From contig NZ_AP027080.1 of NCBI RefSeq assembly GCF_030295405.1, positions 4,696,001-4,760,000 on the forward strand: a DNA stretch of 64,000 nucleotides. The letters run 5' to 3'. The notes beneath the pieces are model-generated. The model saw only the letters and a list, made by a program, of their open reading frames with translations, made no database searches and had not been told where the DNA came from. Below, one piece after another: positions 59,463 through 64,000 of the stretch. The DNA comes from Mesoterricola silvestris. Lineage in GTDB: Bacteria; Acidobacteriota; Holophagae; Holophagales; Holophagaceae. The position numbers and the translations under genes are program-made. The first letter of the stretch is position 1, and each line of letters opens with the position of its first letter.

Positions 59463-61029
59463 GGCCATTCCCTATCTCATCCAGGGCCTCCTGCACGCGC
59501 CCGGCACCTTCCGGAAGTGGTTCCAGGAGCGGTGGGCCAAGATGCAGCTCTTCGACGAGGGCCGCACGGACCAGGCCCGGACCAACCCCTGGTACACCCT
59601 CGGCGGCATGTGGTACTGGGTCTGGATGCTGGTGATCTTCAGCGGCGTGGTGCTGATGATCTACTACGTGCCCGTCACGGACCAGGCCTACCACTCCATC
59701 GAGCGCATCCAGCACAACTGGCGCTGGGGCCCCGTGCCCATCGGCTCCCTGGTGCGCGGCCTCCACAAGTACGGGGCCGACGCCTTCATCATCCTGGCCA
59801 CCATGCGGGTCTACCGCATGTGGTTCACGGGCGAATACAAGCAGGGCAACGAGTTCACCTTCATCATCGCCCTGCTGCTGCTGATCATCGGCATGTATTC
59901 CGGCCTCACGGGCTACCTCCTCATCTGGAACCAGCGCGCCCTGTGGGCCACCAAGGTCATGGCCACCTTCCCCACCTACCTGGACCAGAACCCCAGCTGG
60001 CTCCCCGGCGGCAACCTCATCAACTGGACCAACCAGGGCAAGACCACCGCGCAGATCCTCCTGGGCGGCACCAGCATCGGGCCCGCCACGGTGACCCGGT
60101 TCTACGCCTTCCACTTCATGCTCAGCTTCATCCCCATGATCTTTTTCGAGCTGCGGGTGTACCGCCTGGGCTTCAAGCGCATGAACATCAGCAACTGGTC
60201 CAAGCTGGCGGTGTTCGCCATCATCCTGGCCATCGCCGTCATGATCCCCGCGGCCCAGGGCAGCCCGGCCAACCCCGAGGTGACCCCCAACCCCATCCTG
60301 TCGGACTGGTACTTCCTGGCCATGTATCACTTCCTGAAGCTCCAGGACCCCTACCTGGCCACAGTTCTCACCGTGGCCATCCCCTTCCTGGTGCTGACGT
60401 CCATGTTCCTGGACCGCCGGCCCGAGCGGGAATGGGGCAAGCGCCAGATCTTCAACTGGATCGGCATCGGCGGCCTCATCTACTTCGTGGTCTTCAGCTT
60501 CCTCATCCTCAACGGCATCGCCGACCTGCACCGGGACGCGCCGCTGTGGTACTTCTCCATGGGCGGCTTCCTCCTGGCGGGCTACATCCAGGACTGGGCC
60601 TACGTCATGCGGCGGGACCAGAAGCGGTGGTGGGAGACCTTCCACCTCTTCTTCGTGGCCTTCATCCTCGTGTGCATGTCCGCCAACACCCTCTACCACT
60701 ACTTCGGCGATATCCGGGAGTGGAACGTGCTGGGCCGGGCCCAGATGCCCGATGTCCTGGCCCGGCTCCAGAAGGCCAACCCCCTGGCCACCCCCGACAT
60801 GGCCTTCGAGTGGCTGGAGAAGAACCGGCCCGGCCTGAACCTCTGGCTCACCAGCCACAAGGGGCCCAACAAGCCCGCGGGCATGGAGCTCTGGCTGGTG
60901 CACGTGATCGCCTGGCTGGGCATCCTCGCCTCGGGCACCGTCATCGGCCTGGGCAGGTGGGGGCGCCGCAAGAAGGCCGAAGCGCTGGCGGCGCTGGCCA
61001 AGGCCAAGCCCCGGGCGGCGGGGGCCTGA
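59455..61029 (+). CDS. Cytochrome b of a Rieske/cytochrome b complex, lacking the haem bH histidines
   Basis: 524 residues; fused cytochrome b type with about eight or more membrane helices and a longer C-terminus. Helix B has His in GLHKYGAD, but the residue 14 positions later, normally His, is Arg (TMRVYR). Helix D has FHFML, and again position +14 is Arg (ELRVYR). The bL ligand pair is thus kept and the bH pair is lost. The Qo-site motif is SDWY in place of PEWY. The start is TTG 59455, with GGAGG 5 nt upstream, overlapping the Rieske stop. A normal Q cycle through haem bH seems impossible. Confidence 0.9.
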   Translation: MVKAIPYLIQGLLHAPGTFRKWFQERWAKMQLFDEGRTDQARTNPWYTLGGMWYWVWMLVIFSGVVLMIYYVPVTDQAYHSIERIQHNWRWGPVPIGSLVRGLHKYGADAFIILATMRVYRMWFTGEYKQGNEFTFIIALLLLIIGMYSGLTGYLLIWNQRALWATKVMATFPTYLDQNPSWLPGGNLINWTNQGKTTAQILLGGTSIGPATVTRFYAFHFMLSFIPMIFFELRVYRLGFKRMNISNWSKLAVFAIILAIAVMIPAAQGSPANPEVTPNPILSDWYFLAMYHFLKLQDPYLATVLTVAIPFLVLTSMFLDRRPEREWGKRQIFNWIGIGGLIYFVVFSFLILNGIADLHRDAPLWYFSMGGFLLAGYIQDWAYVMRRDQKRWWETFHLFFVAFILVCMSANTLYHYFGDIREWNVLGRAQMPDVLARLQKANPLATPDMAFEWLEKNRPGLNLWLTSHKGPNKPAGMELWLVHVIAWLGILASGTVIGLGRWGRRKKAEALAALAKAKPRAAGA

Positions 61030-61030
61030 C

Positions 61031-61321
61031 ATGTATTCCCTCCGGCAGATCCAGGCCTGCAAGTGGACCGGAGCGGTCCTGGCCGTGGGCGTGCTCAGCG
61101 CCACCTTCGGCCGCTGGAACGCCTTCAGGGCGGCCCCGGCCCCGGGCACCTATGCCGGCATCCTGGGGGCCCTCACGGGCTTCCTGCTCCTCATGACCTC
61201 CCTGGCCGTGGTGGTCTACGCGGAAGAGAAGGCCAAAGGGCGCATCACCCGCCCCCGGCCCCTCCTCGATCGCATCGCCGACCGCCTTTTCCTGAAACGC
61301 GACGAACATGACCAAGGTTGA
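61031..61321 (+). CDS. Small two-helix membrane protein of unknown function
   Basis: 96 residues with two hydrophobic helices (about 13-28 and 43-63) and a basic C-terminal tail (KAKGRITRPRPLLDRIADR). It starts 1 bp after the cytochrome b stop. No metal-binding motif. Probably an accessory subunit of the cytochrome b complex. Confidence 0.7.
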   Translation: MYSLRQIQACKWTGAVLAVGVLSATFGRWNAFRAAPAPGTYAGILGALTGFLLLMTSLAVVVYAEEKAKGRITRPRPLLDRIADRLFLKRDEHDQG

Positions 61322-61325
61322 GCCC

Positions 61326-61592
61326 ATGCGCAAGCGACCCATCTTCGGTGTGATCTTCCTGCTGACCGGCCTCGGCATCTTCGGCTACTTCATCCTGCAC
61401 AGCGTGCTCACGGAAGTGGGCCCGCCCCCCGGGGTGCCGGTGCCCGCGCCGCTGCGCATGGAGACCACCAACAAGGAACCCTTCCGCGAATTCGACGTGG
61501 TCAAGTGGCTGGGCTGGGCCTTCGTGGTGGCGGCCCTGGCCGAAGTGGGCGCCGCCTACCTGGCCAAGCAGCGCACCACCCTGGACCAGTAG
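61326..61592 (+). CDS. Small membrane protein of unknown function
   Basis: 88 residues with an N-terminal helix (FGVIFLLTGLGIFGYFIL), a Pro-rich periplasmic-looking loop (GPPPGVPVPAP) and a second helix (WLGWAFVVAALAEVGAAYLA). The ATG at 61326 has AAGG about 8 nt upstream; an in-frame ATG at 61308 overlaps the previous gene and has none. It lies 8 bp before the cytochrome b-ferredoxin gene and is probably an accessory subunit. Confidence 0.7.
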   Translation: MRKRPIFGVIFLLTGLGIFGYFILHSVLTEVGPPPGVPVPAPLRMETTNKEPFREFDVVKWLGWAFVVAALAEVGAAYLAKQRTTLDQ

Positions 61593-61600
61593 GGGACGAC

Positions 61601-62833
61601 ATGTACCGCAAATTCCTGCGCCTCACCAAGAGCCTCACCGTCAGCTTCGAGAAGCTGGTCAACTTCGTCACCACCCAGGAGCACAACCCCCTGTACTTCC
61701 ACGGGGCCCTCCCCCTCTACACGTTCTGGTTCCTCATCTTCTCGGGCATCCTGCTGTGGATGTACTACATCCCCACCCTGGACCGGGCCTGGTCCAGCGT
61801 GAACTACATCTCGGCCCTGCCCACCCCGGGCGACCCCATCAACCTGGCCGCGGGCATCCCCTACGGCGCCGTGGTGCGGGGCATCCACCGCTGGGGGGCG
61901 GCGGCCATGATGATCGTCACCCTGCTGCACATGTTCCGGGTCTACTTCACCGACCGCCACCGGGCCTGGCGCTGGCTGCCCTGGGTCACGGGGGTGGGCC
62001 TGCTGGTCTTCGTGCTCTTCGTGGGCCTCAGCGGCTACCTCCTGGTGTGGGACGCCCGGGCCTACTACATCGTGGTGGCCACCCAGCACCTCTTCGACGG
62101 CGTGCCCGTCATCGGCGCGGCCCTCTCCAGCTTCCTGGTGGGCGGCGAGGGCATCACGGACTACACCCTCACCCGCTTCCTCTTCTTCCACGTGGGCGGG
62201 GCCGTGGCGATCTTCTTCCTGGTGTGGATGCACTTCATCCGCCTCAAGGAGCCCGTGGTCACCCCCAGCCGGGCCACCAACTTCCTGCTGCTGGGCTTCA
62301 TCCTCCTGGCCGCGGGCACCCTGCCCGCCATCAACATCACCCACGAGCTCCTGGCCAAGTACGGCCACGACCCCCGCATCGCCGCCCAGGCCGCCTACAT
62401 CGCCAGCGACGCCCCGGCCCAGATCGGCACCCTGGTGGAGACCATCCGCTACGACGCCTGGTACATGTTCCCCTACTGGCTCATCCAGAACGTGGGCACC
62501 ACCTGGACCTGGCTGATCCTGGGCGGCTCCACGCTCCTGCTCTGCGTGGCGCCCTTCTATCCCAAGGACCGCCGGGCCAACATCGCCGAGGTCGTCGAAG
62601 CGAAATGCACGGGCTGCACCTTCTGCAGCCTGGATTGCCCCTTCGAGGCCATCACCATGGTGGACCGGGCCCCGGGCAGCAAGTTCAAGCAGATCGCCGT
62701 CGTGCAGGCGGCCCGGTGCAGCGAGTGCGGCATCTGCGTGGGGGCCTGCCCCTTCCAGGCCATCGAGCTGCCCGAACTGCACTCCAAGACCCTGGAGGCC
62801 GATCTCCTGGCCCTCGTGAAGAAGGGAGCCTGA
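61601..62833 (+). CDS. Cytochrome b fused to a 2x[4Fe-4S] ferredoxin domain
   Basis: 410 residues. The membrane part (to about 320) keeps all four haem histidines: IHRWGAAAMMIVTLLH in helix B and FHVGGAVAIFFLVWMH in helix D, each pair 14 apart. Two or three further helices follow. The C-terminal 80 residues form a bacterial ferredoxin domain with two full motifs, C-x2-C-x2-C-x3-CP twice (KCTGCTFCSLDCP; RCSECGICVGACP), on the cytoplasmic side by inference. It could move electrons between quinol or haem b and soluble low-potential carriers. AGGGGA precedes the ATG. It abuts the MvhD-like gene. Confidence 0.92.
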   Translation: MYRKFLRLTKSLTVSFEKLVNFVTTQEHNPLYFHGALPLYTFWFLIFSGILLWMYYIPTLDRAWSSVNYISALPTPGDPINLAAGIPYGAVVRGIHRWGAAAMMIVTLLHMFRVYFTDRHRAWRWLPWVTGVGLLVFVLFVGLSGYLLVWDARAYYIVVATQHLFDGVPVIGAALSSFLVGGEGITDYTLTRFLFFHVGGAVAIFFLVWMHFIRLKEPVVTPSRATNFLLLGFILLAAGTLPAINITHELLAKYGHDPRIAAQAAYIASDAPAQIGTLVETIRYDAWYMFPYWLIQNVGTTWTWLILGGSTLLLCVAPFYPKDRRANIAEVVEAKCTGCTFCSLDCPFEAITMVDRAPGSKFKQIAVVQAARCSECGICVGACPFQAIELPELHSKTLEADLLALVKKGA

Positions 62834-63238
62834 ATGTCCGACCCCAAACGCACCGTCATCGGTTTCGTCTGCGAGCGCAGCCTTCCGGTGGAACGCATGC
62901 TGGACGAGCACAAGACCCTCCTGGACGACCCGGACACCAAGTTCGTCGTGGTGCCCTGCTCCGGGATGGTCAAGCCCACCCTCCTGGAGGCGGCCCTGGC
63001 CAACGGCGCCGACGCCACCTTCGTGTGCGGCTGCGCCATCGGCGACTGCCACTACCGCACCGGCAACCTCATGATCCGCGAGCGCCTGGAAGGCAAGCGT
63101 AACCCCAAGCTCCGCAAGACCACCGACCGCCGCAAGGTGGGCATGTTCTTCGTGACCATGAAGGACCGGGTGGCCTTCCTGGAGGCCCTGGCCGCCTTCA
63201 AGGCCGGCCTGGACGCCCCACCCGCGCAGGAGGACTAG
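62834..63238 (+). CDS. MvhD-like iron-sulfur protein
   Basis: 134 residues, family of the delta subunit of F420-non-reducing hydrogenase (MvhD), a [2Fe-2S] electron-transfer protein that in methanogens links hydrogenase to heterodisulfide reductase. The hallmark VPCSGMVKP and FVCGCAIGDCHYRTGN cysteines are present. There is no hydrogenase or Hdr gene nearby; instead it starts directly after the cytochrome b-ferredoxin fusion, so it probably relays electrons for that protein. Soluble, cytoplasmic. Confidence 0.88.
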   Translation: MSDPKRTVIGFVCERSLPVERMLDEHKTLLDDPDTKFVVVPCSGMVKPTLLEAALANGADATFVCGCAIGDCHYRTGNLMIRERLEGKRNPKLRKTTDRRKVGMFFVTMKDRVAFLEALAAFKAGLDAPPAQED

Positions 63239-63239
63239 C

Positions 63240-63374
63240 ATGGCCACCCCCGCCAAGAAGGCCGAGAATCCGACCAAGGACTACGTCGTGATGCTCCGCT
63301 ACCTCCTCTTCTACCTGTTCTTTTTCGGATTGCTCTACCTCGTCGCCCTCTTCGGCGAAGTGGCCGAGAAGTGA
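63240..63374 (+). CDS. Tiny single-helix membrane protein
   Basis: 44 residues: a short basic/acidic N-terminus and one helix (LRYLLFYLFFFGLLYLVAL) rich in aromatic residues. It starts 1 bp after the MvhD-like gene. Unknown; perhaps a structural subunit like the small single-helix subunits of bc1, b6f and cbb3 complexes. Confidence 0.65.
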   Translation: MATPAKKAENPTKDYVVMLRYLLFYLFFFGLLYLVALFGEVAEK

Positions 63375-63384
63375 GGAGCCGCCC

Positions 63385-63558
63385 ATGACCGAACCCAACG
63401 AAGCTCCCCGCCCCGAAGGGGAGGAGCCCCCCGTCTCCCTCGTGAAGATCCTCCAGGAGAACCCCTTCCTGGTGAAGATGCTTGTCTTCTTCTTCCTCAT
63501 GCTCTTCGTGCCCCTGGTGCTGGCCTGGAAGTTCGACCTGTTCCTCGTGGCCAATTAG
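63385..63558 (+). CDS. Tiny single-helix membrane protein
   Basis: 57 residues: a Pro/Glu-rich N-terminus (EAPRPEGEEPP), then one long helix (VKMLVFFFLMLFVPLVLAW). GGAG lies 8 nt before the ATG. Adjacent to another tiny membrane protein on one side and ccoS on the other. Unknown function. Confidence 0.65.
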   Translation: MTEPNEAPRPEGEEPPVSLVKILQENPFLVKMLVFFFLMLFVPLVLAWKFDLFLVAN

Positions 63559-63567
63559 GCGGACCCC

Positions 63568-63753
63568 ATGGACCATCCCAACTGGACCCTCATCATCGTC
63601 TTCACCGCCGTGGGCCTCGCCTTCGCCGCGGGCTTCGTCCTCTTCGCCCTGTGGGCCATCCGCGACGGCCAGTTCAAGGACGTCGAAGGGGTGAAGTTCC
63701 GCATGCTCGAGGACTTCAATCCCAAGAAGGGCCGGCGGGAGGTCAAAGACTGA
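63568..63753 (+). CDS. ccoS: cbb3-type oxidase assembly protein CcoS
   Basis: 61 residues: one N-terminal helix, then the family motif FALWAIRDGQFKDVEG with the conserved WA..GQF..LE-like pattern and RMLED. CcoS helps insert haem or copper into the cbb3 oxidase. Its presence at the end of the operon supports an oxidase assembled from these genes. ccoG, ccoH and ccoI are not seen before the window ends. Confidence 0.85.
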   Translation: MDHPNWTLIIVFTAVGLAFAAGFVLFALWAIRDGQFKDVEGVKFRMLEDFNPKKGRREVKD

Positions 63754-63825
63754 TCCAGAAGGTGCCGGAGTTCCGGCTGGGAACGCGCTAGGATCAGTGG
63801 AGCCACCCACCCAGGAGGAACGCCC

Positions 63826-64000
63826 ATGCCATCGCAGGAGACCGGCCAGCAACCTGCGCGGCTCCTGGGGGTCGCTCCCATCATCTGGGCGCTGGTGGGC
63901 CTTTCCATTCTCCTGCTGCCCATGCTCATCGTCGCGACGGGCTACCTGCCACTGGACGATGCGCTCCGACACGCGGCCAAGGCCGTGGACGGCCGGCCAT
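63826..64000 (+). CDS. Start of a membrane protein, cut by the window edge
   Basis: 58 residues visible. AGGAGG lies 8 nt before the ATG. After a short polar N-terminus comes one helix (PIIWALVGLSILLLPMLIV) and the beginning of a soluble segment. Not recognised. The 72-bp gap before it suggests a separate transcription unit or a weak break in the oxidase operon. Confidence 0.6.
   Translation, partial: MPSQETGQQPARLLGVAPIIWALVGLSILLLPMLIVATGYLPLDDALRHAAKAVDGRP

Overview
The window looks like the chromosome of a high-GC, Gram-negative respiratory bacterium. The gene set fits an Acidobacteriota of the Holophaga/Geothrix type: complex I, a quinol-dependent NO reductase, a cbb3 oxidase next to Rieske/cytochrome b genes, type IV pili, MglA, and both GlnRS and GluRS. 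This placement is inferred from gene content and base composition; no rRNA or other marker gene is present. Coding density is high. I found no tRNA, rRNA, CRISPR array, insertion sequence or phage gene.

Region 1 (1-11 kb). The cut-off gene of a MacA/HlyD-type efflux adaptor is followed by a minus-strand complex I operon holding only nuoH-I-J-K-L-M-N, so the peripheral arm (nuoA-G) must lie elsewhere. Divergent from nuoH is a quinol-type nitric oxide reductase with a good FNR/DNR-like box, ending in a strong terminator.

Region 2 (11-29 kb). This is mostly housekeeping: a lipoprotein, glnS, gltX and an MglA-like GTPase on the minus strand; then an FHA-RDD membrane protein, glgC, ssb, a class I glutamine amidotransferase, the helicase gene hrpB, an MdlA-like ABC half-transporter, a Bcp-type peroxiredoxin, a membrane glycosyltransferase, fabI and a TPR protein. 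A noncoding element with about 104-bp inverted arms lies at 17405-17869, and a fragment of the same sequence lies at 27101-27139.

Region 3 (29-45 kb). A tightly packed plus-strand operon, mostly with 4-nt ATGA overlaps, looks like a pathway for an unusual N-acylated amino sugar: a WecE-like sugar aminotransferase, methyltransferase, flippase-like membrane protein, polyprenyl-phosphate-type glycosyltransferase, amino-acid adenylation enzyme, two acyl carrier proteins, a KAS III, a ketoreductase and three acyltransferases. It is followed by a type IV pilin gene with a sigma-54 promoter, a membrane sulfatase-fold enzyme, a second GT2 and a TMTC-like membrane/TPR protein. A surface-glycan or pilin-glycosylation function is inferred.

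Region 4 (45-55 kb). dCMP deaminase, RNase G, a membrane-anchored spermidine-synthase-like protein, the pantothenate genes panB-panC-panD, and a 1138-residue TPR protein with a degenerate nucleotide-binding loop that overlaps panB.

Region 5 (55-64 kb). This is the most remarkable part. One operon encodes CcoN, a CcoO with an extra C-terminal cytochrome c domain, a dihaem lipoprotein, a Tat-type Rieske protein, a cytochrome b in which both haem bH histidines are arginine, a second cytochrome b with all four histidines fused to a 2x[4Fe-4S] ferredoxin domain, an MvhD-like iron-sulfur protein, five tiny membrane proteins and CcoS. It reads as a composite quinol-oxidising and oxygen-reducing machine with an unusual low-potential branch, possibly leading to a cytoplasmic carrier.
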